A DNA stretch of 34,337 nt from NCBI GenBank assembly GCA_002343425.1, contig DDSO01000131.1, positions 21,079 through 55,415 on the forward strand, read 5' to 3'. Positions 22,731 through 31,171 of the stretch are shown one piece after another. Position 1 is the first letter of the stretch. Each line of letters starts with the position of its first letter. The position numbers were made by a program, and so were the translations under genes. The stretch comes from Brevundimonas sp. UBA2388 (GTDB lineage: Bacteria; Pseudomonadota; Alphaproteobacteria; Caulobacterales; Caulobacteraceae). The notes under the pieces were generated by a model, which made no database searches, had not been told where the DNA came from, and saw only the letters and a program-made list of their open reading frames with translations.

Positions 22731-23711
22731 ATGCGCACGACGCGGATGACTATCGCCGGCCTGGCTCTGACCGCAGCGGTCGCGGGCTGCAGTCCGGCGC
22801 GCGAAGACGTCACCTACAGCGACGACTCCGTCAACATGGAGCTTATCGCACCGGGCGAGGCCGCTGCCGCGGCTGATGCGGCGGCTCCGGCGGTCATGCG
22901 CGCCGCGCCGCCCGCCGCATCGACGACCGCGCCGTCAGGGGCGCCGCCGCCGCCAGCGGCCGTTCAGGCGGCCAGCATCGCCTATGTCTACCGCTACGGG
23001 CTGGAGTTGCCCGTTGATCGCGCGCCCGCGCTGATGGGCCGGCACGAGCAGGCCTGTGTCGCCGCCGGTCCCGCCACCTGTCAGGTCATCGGTTCCGAAT
23101 CCAGCCGCTACGGACGCGACGAGCTCACGGCGCAGCTGGAAATCCGGGCCACTCCGGCCTTCCTGACGGCCTTCCGGGCGCGTCTGGCCGGGGACGCCGA
23201 GGCGGCGGGCGGCCGCGTGGCCATGGCCGCGACGGACAGCGAAGACCTGACCCGCGCCCTCGTCGACACCGAGGCCCGGCTCCGCGCGCTGACAACGCTG
23301 CGCGACCGGCTGCAACAGCTTCTTGCAACCCGCAGCGGTCCGCTGGAGCAACTGCTGGCGACCGAACGCGAACTGGCGCGGGTGCAGGGCGAACTGGACG
23401 CGAGCCGCTCGACGCTTGAGGTCATGCGCACCCGCGTAGCGACCTCACGCCTGATCATCACCTACACCGCCCAGGGCCAGCTGGCGCCCGACAGCGCCTT
23501 CAGGCCGGTGACCGACGCCCTCGACAACGCCCTGGCTGTCTTCATGGGCGTGGTCGGAGCCCTGATTCTGTTCCTGGCCGGTGTCTTGCCGCTGCTGATC
23601 GTGGTGGTGCCTTTGGCCTGGCTGGGCCTTCGCTGGAGGCGGCGAATCCGCGCCGAGCGGCTGGCGGCGAAACGGGCGCGAGAGGCCGAAGCGGGCGGCG
23701 GCGAAGTCTAG
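22731..23711 (+). CDS. DUF4349-type membrane lipoprotein
   Basis: This 326-residue protein begins with a lipoprotein signal (AAVAGC, Cys about residue 20). A Pro/Ala-rich spacer (about 45-85) follows, then a beta-rich part (YVYRYGLELPVDRAPALM). A coiled-coil region comes next (VDTEARLRALTTLRDRLQQLL to ELARVQGELDASRSTLEVM, about 180-240). Near the C-terminus there is a membrane helix (ALAVFMGVVGALILFLAGVLPLLIVVVPLAWL) with a basic cytosolic end. This is the layout of DUF4349 proteins, function unknown. The ATG has a cgggag ribosome-binding site. Its stop codon lies in a CTAG shared with the convergent ilvE stop. Confidence 0.82.
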   Translation: MRTTRMTIAGLALTAAVAGCSPAREDVTYSDDSVNMELIAPGEAAAAADAAAPAVMRAAPPAASTTAPSGAPPPPAAVQAASIAYVYRYGLELPVDRAPALMGRHEQACVAAGPATCQVIGSESSRYGRDELTAQLEIRATPAFLTAFRARLAGDAEAAGGRVAMAATDSEDLTRALVDTEARLRALTTLRDRLQQLLATRSGPLEQLLATERELARVQGELDASRSTLEVMRTRVATSRLIITYTAQGQLAPDSAFRPVTDALDNALAVFMGVVGALILFLAGVLPLLIVVVPLAWLGLRWRRRIRAERLAAKRAREAEAGGGEV

Positions 23712-24586
23712 CCGCCGCGCACCAGCCGGCTGTAGTCGTCCATCAGGCTGAGGCTGAGGTCGCCCGGAGTGAAGCGATCGTCGCCGATCTCGCTCACCGG
23801 GGTGATCTCGGCCGCCGTGCCGCACAGGAAGCATTCGCTGAACCCGGCCAGCTCTTCGGGCAGGATGTGTCGCACCTCGACCTCAAGGCCGCGCGCCGCC
23901 AGCATCTCCAGCACGGTCTGGCGGGTGATTCCATTCAGGATCGCCCCGTCGGCGGGCGGGGTGATCACCCGGCCATCCTGCACGAAGAAGACATTGGCGC
24001 CGGTCGCCTCTGCGACATAGCCCCGCCAGTCCAGCAGCATGGCGTCGGCATAGCCGCGCGCGTCGGCGTAGTGACGATTGATGGTGCCGATCATGTACAG
24101 GCCCGCCGCCTTGGCCTCGGTCGGCGCGGTTTCCGGCGAGGGCCGCTTGTAGGGCGCCCAGCAAAGGCGGATGCCCTTGCGCTTGGTTTCCGGGTCGAAA
24201 TAGCTCGGCCAATCCCAGGCGGCGATGGCCACATGCACGGTCGTGTTCTGGGCCGGGACGCTGACCTGTTCCGAGCCGCGCCAGGCGAGAGGGCGGACAT
24301 AGGCCTCGGTCAGGCCGTTTCTGGCGCAGGTTTCCTTGCAGGCGTCGTTGATCTGCGCCACCGTGAACGGAATCTGGAAGTCGAGCACCTCGGCCGAACG
24401 GAACAAGCGGTTCGTATGCTCCGTCAATTTGAAGATCTGGCCATTGTACATTCGCTCGCCTTCAAAAACCGAAGACGCGTAGTGGAGGGCGTGGGTCAAA
24501 ACGTGCACGCGGGCTTCCCGCCAAGGCACAAAATCGCCGTCCATCCAGATCCAACCGTCACGATCGTCGATAGGAACGAAGGCCAT
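23708..24586 (-). CDS. ilvE: Branched-chain amino acid aminotransferase
   Basis: This 292-residue fold-type IV PLP enzyme should transfer amino groups between glutamate and the 2-ketoacids of valine, leucine and isoleucine. The catalytic Lys159 lies in PTEAKAAGLYM. ARGYADAMLLDWRGYVAEATGANVFFV carries Glu193, and GITRQTVLEM supplies phosphate binding. ECFLCGTAAEITPV is typical of the IlvE branch rather than D-amino acid transaminase or aminodeoxychorismate lyase. Length is normal. A promoter with a good Caulobacter-type match lies upstream at 24616-24644. It is divergent from the response regulator. Confidence 0.94.
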   Translation of the reverse strand: MAFVPIDDRDGWIWMDGDFVPWREARVHVLTHALHYASSVFEGERMYNGQIFKLTEHTNRLFRSAEVLDFQIPFTVAQINDACKETCARNGLTEAYVRPLAWRGSEQVSVPAQNTTVHVAIAAWDWPSYFDPETKRKGIRLCWAPYKRPSPETAPTEAKAAGLYMIGTINRHYADARGYADAMLLDWRGYVAEATGANVFFVQDGRVITPPADGAILNGITRQTVLEMLAARGLEVEVRHILPEELAGFSECFLCGTAAEITPVSEIGDDRFTPGDLSLSLMDDYSRLVRGG

Positions 24587-24615
24587 TGAATAACGTCTCC
24601 CGCGCTGATCACCGG

Positions 24616-24644
24616 GTTAGAGCCGCCGGAATCGCTCAGGTCAA
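24616..24644 (-). promoter_or_regulatory. Candidate housekeeping-sigma promoter of ilvE
   Basis: On the minus strand, TTGACCT (24644-24638) is followed by a 14-base spacer and GCTCTAAC (24623-24616). The Caulobacter housekeeping consensus is TTGACGS-N10-14-GCTANAWC, so the -10 matches 7 of 8 and the -35 at least 5 of 7. A start near 24609 would give a leader of roughly 25 bases. Position and match are direct; activity is inferred. Confidence 0.6.
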
Positions 24645-24674
24645 CGCCTGGACGCACGGTCGGGTCGCTTACGC

Positions 24675-25406
24675 ATGAGCGACGTCCGCTCCCACGGCCG
24701 TTCGGGCCCCGTCGCCGGCGCGGGCGCCGGCCGGCATCTGCTGGTGGTGGATGACGACGACCGCATCCGCGAACTGCTGAAGGAATTCCTCGCCCGCGAA
24801 GGCTATCGCGTCACCGGCGCCGCCCACGCCGCCGCCGCCAAGCGGTTGATGGAGCTGATTGAATTCGATCTGGTGGTGCTGGACGTCATGATGCCGGGCG
24901 AGAGCGGTTTCGACCTGACCACCTGGGTCCGGTCCAAGGCCGAGACGTCAAAGACCCCCGTCCTGCTGCTGACCGCGCGCGGCGATCCTGACGACCGGAT
25001 CGAAGGCCTGTCGCGCGGCGCCGACGACTATATGTCCAAGCCGTTCGACCCGCGCGAACTGGCCCTGCGCGTCGACGCCATCCTGCGCCGCACCGGCGGC
25101 AAGCCCCTGACCCCCCGCGAGATCAAACTGGGTCCGGCGATGTTCGACATGGAGCGGCTGGAACTCACACGCGACGGCAAGATGCAGCGCCTGACCGAGG
25201 CCGAGGCGCAGTTGCTCAAGACCCTGGCCATTCACGCCCATTCGGCCGTCGAGCGAATGAGCCTGTCGCCCGACACCGCCGACATCACCGGCCGGGCCGT
25301 GGACGTGCAGGTCACCCGCCTGCGCCGCAAGCTGGAGGCGGATCCCAAGAATCCGCGCTACCTCCAGACCGTGCGCGGCGTCGGCTATATGCTGGCCCCG
25401 GACTGA
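24675..25406 (+). CDS. OmpR/PhoB-family response regulator
   Basis: This 243-residue protein has an N-terminal receiver domain (about residues 20-135). The acidic pocket is VVDDDDR (Asp26-29). Phosphoacceptor Asp70 lies in VVLDVMMPG, with Thr100 in LLTAR and Lys122 in SKPFD. The C-terminal winged helix (about 150-243) has the recognition helix in [18 protein letters not shown] and the wing [12 protein letters not shown]. It should bind DNA on phosphorylation by the kinase encoded seven bases downstream. The first 20 residues are a Gly/Ala-rich extension, and the ATG has no clear ribosome-binding site, so the true start could be later. It may be the petR-type regulator of alphaproteobacteria, but I do not claim the name. 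Confidence 0.93.
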   Translation: MSDVRSHGRSGPVAGAGAGRHLLVVDDDDRIRELLKEFLAREGYRVTGAAHAAAAKRLMELIEFDLVVLDVMMPGESGFDLTTWVRSKAETSKTPVLLLTARGDPDDRIEGLSRGADDYMSKPFDPRELALRVDAILRRTGGKPLTPREIKLGPAMFDMERLELTRDGKMQRLTEAEAQLLKTLAIHAHSAVERMSLSPDTADITGRAVDVQVTRLRRKLEADPKNPRYLQTVRGVGYMLAPD

Positions 25407-25413
25407 TGACGCG

Positions 25414-26757
25414 ATGAGGCTGCTTCCCGCCAGCCTCTGGCCGCGGTTCCTGAAGCGGCGGATGCCGACCTCGCTGTGGGGGCGGTCGCTGCTGATCATC
25501 GTCCTGCCGGTGCTGGTGATGCAGGTCGCGGTCACCTGGGCCTTTTTCGACATGCACTGGCAGACGGTGACCGCCCGTCTGTCCGACGGTCTGGCCGGCG
25601 ATATCGCCTGGGCCGCCGAGAGCTGGCGCGACGACCCGACGCCGGAAAACCTCGCCGTCCTCGCCGACCGGGCCGAACGATCCATGTCGCTCTCGGTCGA
25701 CCTGCGCGAGGGCGACGTCCTGCCCGCAGAGCAGGACCGCGGCCCCATCGGCGTTGTCGATCGCACACTCGAGAAGGCGCTCACCACCCGGCTCGATCAG
25801 CCGTTCTGGTTCTCGACCACCCGGTATCCCGCCTATGTCGACATCCGGGTGCAGCAGCCCGAAGGCGTGCTGCGCATCATCGCCCCGCGCGAGCGCGCCG
25901 TGGCCACCCAGGCCCACATTTTTGTCCTGTGGCTGACCATCGCCACCGTCCTGCTGATGAGCGTCGCCATCCTGTTCATCCGCAATCAGGTCCGCGCAAT
26001 AGAGCGGCTGGCCGACGCCGCCGAGGCCTTCGGCCGGGGTGAGACCGACGAACGGTTCAAGCCGCACGGCGCGCGCGAGGTTCGCGCCGCCGCCAACGCC
26101 TTCCTGGCCATGCGCGAGCGGATCCAGCGTCACATCGACCAGCGCACCGCCCTGCTGGCCTCGGTCAGCCACGACCTGCGCACGCCCCTGACACGGCTGC
26201 GGCTCGAACTGGCGCTGGCGCCGCCGTTCAAACGCTCCAAGGCGATGCAGGGCGACCTCGACGAGATGGAGCATATGATCGACGAATACCTCGCCTTCGC
26301 CCGGGGTGAGGCCGGAGAGGCGGCGCAGGCGGTGTCGATCGCCGACTTGCTCTCGGCCACGGCCGAGGATGTCCGCCGGGCTGGAGCCGAGGTCGAGGTG
26401 GACGCCCCCACTGACCTGACCGCAACCTTGCGCCCGCTCGCCTTCAAACGCGCCCTGACCAATCTGGCCGGCAACGCCGCGGCCCATGGCGAGCACGTCC
26501 GGCTCAGCGCCCGTCCCCTGCCCTCCGGCGGGCTTGAGGTGTCGATCGAGGACGACGGCCCCGGCATTCCCGAGGACATGCACGAAGAGGCCTTCCGGCC
26601 CTTCTCCCGCCTCGACGCCTCACGCAATCAGAACCGCAAGGGCGTGGGCCTCGGCCTCGCCATCGCGCGTGATGTCGCCCGCGGACACGGGGGGGACATC
26701 ACGCTCGGGCGCAGCGACATGGGCGGGTTGCGAGCCCTGATCCGGCTGCCTGGCTGA
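25414..26757 (+). CDS. Sensor histidine kinase (EnvZ-like)
   Basis: This 447-residue kinase has one membrane helix at about residues 22-46 and a periplasmic sensor loop of about 120 residues. A second helix ([21 protein letters not shown], about 168-190) and a HAMP linker follow. The dimerisation/phosphoacceptor motif is [15 protein letters not shown], with His253. The ATPase domain has N-box [11 protein letters not shown]1 [10 protein letters not shown]-box FRPFSRLD and G2 GVGLGLAIA. It should phosphorylate the response regulator encoded just upstream. An earlier ATG at 25406 is followed within three codons by a stop, so 25414 is the start. The signal sensed is unknown. An exported protein gene follows 80 bases later. 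Confidence 0.94.
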   Translation: MRLLPASLWPRFLKRRMPTSLWGRSLLIIVLPVLVMQVAVTWAFFDMHWQTVTARLSDGLAGDIAWAAESWRDDPTPENLAVLADRAERSMSLSVDLREGDVLPAEQDRGPIGVVDRTLEKALTTRLDQPFWFSTTRYPAYVDIRVQQPEGVLRIIAPRERAVATQAHIFVLWLTIATVLLMSVAILFIRNQVRAIERLADAAEAFGRGETDERFKPHGAREVRAAANAFLAMRERIQRHIDQRTALLASVSHDLRTPLTRLRLELALAPPFKRSKAMQGDLDEMEHMIDEYLAFARGEAGEAAQAVSIADLLSATAEDVRRAGAEVEVDAPTDLTATLRPLAFKRALTNLAGNAAAHGEHVRLSARPLPSGGLEVSIEDDGPGIPEDMHEEAFRPFSRLDASRNQNRKGVGLGLAIARDVARGHGGDITLGRSDMGGLRALIRLPG

Positions 26758-26772
26758 TCAAATTATGTACCG

Positions 26773-26800
26773 GCCCTCTGGCGAAGCGTCGCCGCAGGGC
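26773..26800 (+). terminator. Hairpin between the kinase gene and the exported protein gene
   Basis: A nested stem, gccct (26773-26777) with agggc (26796-26800), encloses ggcga (26780-26784) with tcgcc (26789-26793) and an agcg loop. No T-run follows, so it could be a weak terminator or an RNA element in the leader of the gene at 26838. Confidence 0.35.
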
Positions 26801-26837
26801 ACACCTTCGAATCCGACAGGGCCATTTGGAGGACATC

Positions 26838-27332
26838 ATGCGTAAACTCGCCGCCTTCGCACCACTCGCCGCCGTCCTGGCCTTCAGCGCCGCGCCGGCC
26901 ATGGCCGAACCCGCCTTGATCAGCGTCAGCCTCGGTCCCGACCTGCAGGACAAGGCTGCGGATCTGGGTCCGCGCGAGGTTCAGGAACAGGCCGACCGGC
27001 TGGCCGATCTGGTCGGACGCGCTCTCGCCCGTGATGGCGATCTCGACGGCGCCCGGATCGAACTCGTCCTGACCGACCTGCGTCCCAACCGACCCACCTT
27101 CCAGCAACTGGCCGACCGTCCCGGACTGGACGGGCACCGCAGCATCTCAACCGGCGGCGCGACCATCGAGGACCAGATCACCACGGCCGACGGCCGCACC
27201 CTGCCGGTCCAGTACGACTGGTATTCCAGCAGCCTGGCGGATGTGCGCGGCATCAACACCTGGGCGGACGCGGACCGGGCCTATCGCCGGCTGGCCGTGA
27301 ACATCGCCGACGGCCGTTACGTCACGCGCTAG
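26838..27332 (+). CDS. Exported protein of unknown function
   Basis: This 164-residue protein has a clear signal peptide (MRKLAAFAPLAAVLAFSAAPAMA). I do not recognise the mature part. It has a helical stretch (LGPREVQEQADRLADLVGRALARDG), a beta-like 'ARIELVLTDLRPNRPTFQQL' segment and a conserved-looking end 'WADADRAYRRLAVNIADGRYV'. A periplasmic location is likely. A TTG four codons earlier is in frame, but ggagg at 26828-26832 is correctly spaced for the ATG at 26838. It lies downstream of the two-component pair and could be a target or partner. Its stop falls in a CTAG shared with proC. Confidence 0.72.
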   Translation: MRKLAAFAPLAAVLAFSAAPAMAEPALISVSLGPDLQDKAADLGPREVQEQADRLADLVGRALARDGDLDGARIELVLTDLRPNRPTFQQLADRPGLDGHRSISTGGATIEDQITTADGRTLPVQYDWYSSSLADVRGINTWADADRAYRRLAVNIADGRYVTR

Positions 27333-28129
27333 AAGCTTCGCGCCCGCTGCACGGCGGCCCTGACCGCGGCGCTCGCCGCCCGGTCGAGGTCGCCGCTTGC
27401 CGCCATGGCGTCCAGCCCCGCCCGCGTCGTGCCTCCGGGCGAGGCGATGCGGGCGATCAGGGCCTCCAGAGCTTCGCCGGTCCCGACGCCAGCTCCCGCC
27501 GATCGCAGGGCTCCGCGCGCCAGCCGCGTCGCGGCGTCGGCTGACAAACCCTCGGCTTCCCCTGCCTGCGCCAGCGCCTGAACGAAGGCGTAGATGAAGG
27601 CCGGCGCCGAACCGGCCGTGGCGGTGGCGACATCGATGTGGGCTTCGTCGGTCAGGTCCACGACCTCGGCCATAGCCTCGAATAGCCCTCGCGCCGTCTC
27701 GCGGGCGGCAGGGTCATCCGACCAGAGAGCCGCGACACCGCGACCCTGCGCCACCGCCGTGGTCGGCATGACCCGCGCCACCGGGCGGCCGGACAGGGCG
27801 CCGATATCCGCTGCCGCCACGCCTGCCATCACCGACACGATCACGGCCTCGGGGTTCAGAGCCTCGACCAGCGGGCTCAAGGCCTCACGCCATTTCGCCG
27901 GCTTGACCGCCAGCACCAGCGTCCGGGCCTCGCTCAAGACGGCCACCGGCGGATTGACCCGCGCGCCCTGCGCCCGCGCCGCCTCGGCGGCAGGCTTGTC
28001 CGACGGGCTCAGGATGATCAGGTCGTGCGCCGCGACGGCCCCGGTCTTCAGCCAGCCTTCAAGGCTGGCCGAACCCAGCCGTCCGCATCCCACCAGGGCG
28101 ACGGTACCGGCTGTCGAAGGAGCATTCAT
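27329..28129 (-). CDS. proC: Pyrroline-5-carboxylate reductase
   Basis: This 266-residue enzyme reduces 1-pyrroline-5-carboxylate to proline with NAD(P)H. The N-terminal Rossmann domain has VALVGCGRLG. VLAVKPAKW is the conserved VKP segment, and VMPTTAVAQGRGV corresponds to the MPNTPA region. The C-terminal substrate/dimer domain has DEAHIDVATATAGSAPAFIYAFVQALA and SPGGTTRAGLDAM, the family signature. Length is normal. The start at 28129 lies four bases after the ybjN-like gene's stop, so the two are co-transcribed on the minus strand. Confidence 0.93.
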   Translation of the reverse strand: MNAPSTAGTVALVGCGRLGSASLEGWLKTGAVAAHDLIILSPSDKPAAEAARAQGARVNPPVAVLSEARTLVLAVKPAKWREALSPLVEALNPEAVIVSVMAGVAAADIGALSGRPVARVMPTTAVAQGRGVAALWSDDPAARETARGLFEAMAEVVDLTDEAHIDVATATAGSAPAFIYAFVQALAQAGEAEGLSADAATRLARGALRSAGAGVGTGEALEALIARIASPGGTTRAGLDAMAASGDLDRAASAAVRAAVQRARSF

Positions 28130-28133
28130 GGCC

Positions 28134-28637
28134 TCAGGCCGTGCCGACGGTCTCGAACAGGCAGGAGTCGATCGCCTCCTGCGGCTTCTTGTTGCCGCGG
28201 ATCATGAAGTCGAAGGCGGGGTAGTAGCGGTCCGCCGCCTCGACCGCCGCGTCGATCATCGAGGCCGCCTGGGCCAGCGTCGGGCGCTCGCCCATCGGCA
28301 AGGCCAGCGAATGGCGGAAGACGATCTCGCCGTCGTCGGCCCAGACCTCGAAATGGCCCATCCAGGTACGCTGGTTGATCAGGCCGACCAGTTCATAGGC
28401 GGCGGCCCGGCGGGCCTTGGACGCCTGCAGGTCCAGCGCACAGCACAGTTGCAGACAGTCGCCCTCGGGCCGCCAGGCGAACCACAACTCGTAGTCCTTC
28501 CAGTCGCCTGCCAGCGCAAAGGCCAGATCGCCCTCGTCGGTGCGGTCGAACGGCAGGTTTTCGGCCACCAGGACGTGCTCCACGACATCCAGAGGATCGT
28601 AGGGAACATCGACTTCTTCGGGCCGTACAATGTCCAT
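28134..28637 (-). CDS. YbjN domain-containing protein
   Basis: This 167-residue cytosolic protein has the YbjN-family pattern: PLDVVEHVLVAENLPFDRTDEGDLAFALAGDWKDYELWFAW, with alternating acidic and aromatic residues, then VGLINQRTWMGHFEVWADDGEIVFRHSLALP. The fold resembles type III secretion chaperones. In E. coli YbjN is linked to stress and motility, but the molecular role is not settled. It sits directly upstream of proC with four bases between. The first codon is ATG at 28637 with no strong ribosome-binding site beyond gagagtgc. Confidence 0.85.
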   Translation of the reverse strand: MDIVRPEEVDVPYDPLDVVEHVLVAENLPFDRTDEGDLAFALAGDWKDYELWFAWRPEGDCLQLCCALDLQASKARRAAAYELVGLINQRTWMGHFEVWADDGEIVFRHSLALPMGERPTLAQAASMIDAAVEAADRYYPAFDFMIRGNKKPQEAIDSCLFETVGTA

Positions 28638-28701
28638 CAGGCACTCTCCGGGCGCGACTCACGCCCTGTCATCGGACGGTAGGCGGGTTCGCAGATTCGG
28701 C

Positions 28702-29001
28702 TCAACCGGCTGCGTCCTGAGGGGGAGAACCCGCTGTGGACGTTCCCGTGGCAGGCTTCTTTGCCGTCTTTGCAGGCGACTTCTCCGGCGACTTCAGCGC
28801 CGCGACCTCGGCCCTCAGGGCGGCGATTTCGGCCTTCAGGGCGTCGAATTCGTCGCGGCGGACCAGATCGAGGTCGGCGGCCATGCGATCAGTGCCGGCA
28901 CGGAAGGCCGTCTTCGCCTCCTCGCCCGCTGCCTGGGCCAGGCCCATGGCCCCCGTCGTCAGCTTGGCGAACTCGTCGAGAAGGGGGTTGCGGGTCTGCA
29001 T
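28702..29001 (-). CDS. ubiK: UbiK-type accessory factor (BMFP domain)
   Basis: This 99-residue protein has the BMFP/UbiK layout. An amphipathic N-terminal helix (NPLLDEFAKLTTGAMGLAQAAGEEAKTAF) is followed by a charged segment (RMAADLDLVRRDEFDALKAE) and a coiled coil (IAALRAEVAALK). The tail is low-complexity and Lys/Ala/Pro/Thr-rich. In proteobacteria UbiK forms trimers that bind membrane lipids and assist late ubiquinone biosynthesis with UbiJ. The ATG at 29001 has a ggagag ribosome-binding site. It is divergent from lgt with 187 bases between, holding a perfect palindrome and an lgt promoter candidate. Confidence 0.85.
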   Translation of the reverse strand: MQTRNPLLDEFAKLTTGAMGLAQAAGEEAKTAFRAGTDRMAADLDLVRRDEFDALKAEIAALRAEVAALKSPEKSPAKTAKKPATGTSTAGSPPQDAAG

Positions 29002-29041
29002 GGAACTCTCCGGCCCGCACAGGCGAGCGTCGTTAAGGAAG

Positions 29042-29061
29042 GTTCACCCGATATGGTGAAC
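29042..29061. promoter_or_regulatory. Perfect dyad GTTCACC-N6-GGTGAAC, candidate operator
   Basis: Gttcacc (29042-29048) and ggtgaac (29055-29061) are exact inverted repeats with a six-base spacer, about 40 bases upstream of the ubiK start, in the divergent ubiK/lgt region. The length and symmetry fit a dimeric repressor site. No protein can be named from it. Confidence 0.45.
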
Positions 29062-29129
29062 GAAACCTTGCTGTCGATGCGACCGATGGCGTGATTGGGG
29101 CGGCGCGCGCCTGTGTTGCGGAAATTTCA

Positions 29130-29158
29130 GGGACGCGACCGGCCGCGCTTGCTAAACC
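29130..29158 (+). promoter_or_regulatory. Candidate housekeeping-sigma promoter of lgt
   Basis: Gggacgc (29130-29136), then a 14-base spacer, then gctaaacc (29151-29158) fit the Caulobacter consensus TTGACGS-N10-14-GCTANAWC at 5 of 7 and 7 of 8 positions. The resulting leader to the GTG at 29189 would be about 25 bases. Confidence 0.5.
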
Positions 29159-29188
29159 GCAGACGAAGACCCTTCCGCAGGAGCGCCC

Positions 29189-30091
29189 GTGCAATTTCCC
29201 GAGTTCGACCCGGTCCTGTTCAGCATCGGCCCGCTGGATATTCGCTGGTACGCCCTGGCCTATGTCGCGGGCATCGTCGTCGGCTGGTGGTACGCTGCCC
29301 GTCTGGCCAAGGACAACGCGCTCTGGCAGCCCGGCAAGGCGCCGGTCACCACCATCCAGCTCGACGACCTGATCCTGTGGATCACCCTCGGCATCATCCT
29401 CGGCGGCCGTCTCGGCTACGCCCTGTTCTACCAGCCGCAGCTCTACGCCCAGATATTCACGGGCGACGGTCTGGGCGAACGCCTTGCCGTGCTGCGCCTC
29501 TGGGACGGCGGCATGTCCTTCCACGGCGGTCTGATCGGCGTCTCGCTGGCGATCATCCTGTTCGCCTCAAGGAACAAGATCCGCCTGCTCAGCCTCGGCG
29601 ACCTGATCGCCCCCGCGGCGCCGATCGGCCTGTTCTTCGGTCGCATGGCAAATTTCATCAACGGCGAACTGTGGGGCCGCGAGACGACCGCGCCCTGGGG
29701 CGTCAACTTCTGTAGCGACCGTATCCGCGAAATGTATGGTCAGACGTGCCAGTACATGGCCGGCGACGGCTCCATCGTCGGACCCGGAGACATCGTTCGC
29801 CACCCCAGCCAGCTCTATGAGGCCGGCCTCGAGGGCCTCGCCCTGTTCGGCATCCTCTGGCTCGCGGTCTACAAATGGCGGCTGCTGGCCAAGCCCGGCT
29901 ACATCACCGGTATCTTCCTGTTCGGCTACGGACTGGCGCGGGCCACGCTCGAGAATTTCCGCCAGCCGGATGCCGGCCTCGAGAGCCTGCCGCTCGGTCT
30001 GACGATGGGCATGATCCTGTCGATTCCGATGATGATCATCGGGGCCTGGCTGATCTGGCGCGCCTGGAGCCGGCCGCCGGTCGCCGCCTGA
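29189..30091 (+). CDS. lgt: Prolipoprotein diacylglyceryl transferase
   Basis: This 300-residue multi-pass inner-membrane enzyme moves diacylglycerol from phosphatidylglycerol to the lipobox Cys of prelipoproteins. Conserved motifs are GGRLGYALFY, the H-G-G-L-I-G motif in SFHGGLIG (His112), and the Lgt signature GRMANFINGELWGR (residues 151-164). HPSQLYEAGLEG is the late conserved block. The start is GTG at 29189 with caggag as ribosome-binding site. It leads a tight operon with the methyltransferase (4-base gap) and pgeF (2-base gap). Lipoprotein genes in this window (fasciclin, DUF4349-type) are potential substrates. Confidence 0.96.
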   Translation: MQFPEFDPVLFSIGPLDIRWYALAYVAGIVVGWWYAARLAKDNALWQPGKAPVTTIQLDDLILWITLGIILGGRLGYALFYQPQLYAQIFTGDGLGERLAVLRLWDGGMSFHGGLIGVSLAIILFASRNKIRLLSLGDLIAPAAPIGLFFGRMANFINGELWGRETTAPWGVNFCSDRIREMYGQTCQYMAGDGSIVGPGDIVRHPSQLYEAGLEGLALFGILWLAVYKWRLLAKPGYITGIFLFGYGLARATLENFRQPDAGLESLPLGLTMGMILSIPMMIIGAWLIWRAWSRPPVAA

Positions 30092-30095
30092 CGCC

Positions 30096-31169
30096 ATGTC
30101 GCTGAAGGAGCGTCTGGCGCGCGAGATCGTCCTGACCGGGCCGATGACGGTGGCCGACTATGTCACGCGGTGCCTGCATGACCCGGAGGGCGGCTATTAC
30201 GCCACCCGCCCGGCCATCGGCGCCGCCGGGGACTTCATCACCGCCCCGATGATCAGCCAGATGTTCGGCGAGTTGATCGGCCTGTGGGCGGTCGAGCTGT
30301 GGCGGCGGCTGGGCGCGCCCGAACGGGTGCGGCTGGTCGAGGTCGGGCCCGGCGACGGGACGCTGATGGCCGACGCCCTGCGCGCCGCCCGGCTGGACCC
30401 CGAATTCCTGCGCGCAGTGGACCTGATCCTGATCGAACCCAGCCCGCCGTTGCGCGAGGCCCAGGCCCGGATGCTGGCCGACAGCGACATCCACCCCCGC
30501 TGGGTCGCATCGCTGGACCGGATCGAGACCGACGCCCCGGTGATCCTGATCGCCAATGAGGTGCTGGACTGCCTGCCCGCCCGCCAGTTCGTGAAGACCG
30601 AAGACGGCTGGGCCGAGCGGCGCGTGGGCGTGACTGACGACGGCGAACTGACCTTCGGTCTGGTCAAGATCACCGGAGGCTTCAAGCGGCCGGAGTTCCC
30701 GGTCGAGCCCGGCCAGACGGTCGAGATCTCGGACCAGCAGGCCGCCTTTGGCCGCGACGTCGGAGCCCTGATCCACGAAGCGGGCGGTGCCGCCCTGCTG
30801 ATCGACTACGGTCGCGCCCGTCGGGAGGCTGGCGACACCCTCCAGGGCCTGCGCCGCCATCAGAAGGTCGATCCGCTGGAGAGCCCCGGCGAGGTGGACC
30901 TGACCCAGTGGGCGGACTTCCCCTCGGTGCTCGAGGCGGCGATCCACGCCGGGGCCGACGTCACCGGGACTCTCGGTCAGGGCGAGTTCCTGAACCTGCT
31001 GGGCATCGAGGCCCGGGCAGATCGCTTGAAGGCCGGCCGCCCGGACGCCGCCCCGATCATCGACCGCCAGCTGGCCCGGCTGACCGCCGCCGACCAGATG
31101 GGAACCCTGTTCAAGGCCTGCGCGATCTTCTCGCCGCGCTCACTGGTGGTTCCGGGTTTCGAGGACTGA
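30096..31169 (+). CDS. SAM-dependent methyltransferase, NDUFAF7/MidA family
   Basis: This 357-residue class I methyltransferase-like protein has PEGGYYATRPAIGAAGDFITAPMISQMFGELIG near the N-terminus and the SAM motif VEVGPGDGTL (about residues 83-92). NEVLDCLPARQFVK and LLIDYGRARREAGDTLQGLRRH follow. This is the DUF185/NDUFAF7 pattern. The mitochondrial homologue symmetrically dimethylates an arginine on NDUFS2 during complex I assembly. A corresponding role on the bacterial NADH dehydrogenase subunit is inferred. It is co-transcribed with lgt and pgeF by spacing. Confidence 0.92.
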   Translation: MSLKERLAREIVLTGPMTVADYVTRCLHDPEGGYYATRPAIGAAGDFITAPMISQMFGELIGLWAVELWRRLGAPERVRLVEVGPGDGTLMADALRAARLDPEFLRAVDLILIEPSPPLREAQARMLADSDIHPRWVASLDRIETDAPVILIANEVLDCLPARQFVKTEDGWAERRVGVTDDGELTFGLVKITGGFKRPEFPVEPGQTVEISDQQAAFGRDVGALIHEAGGAALLIDYGRARREAGDTLQGLRRHQKVDPLESPGEVDLTQWADFPSVLEAAIHAGADVTGTLGQGEFLNLLGIEARADRLKAGRPDAAPIIDRQLARLTAADQMGTLFKACAIFSPRSLVVPGFED

Positions 31170-31171
31170 CC

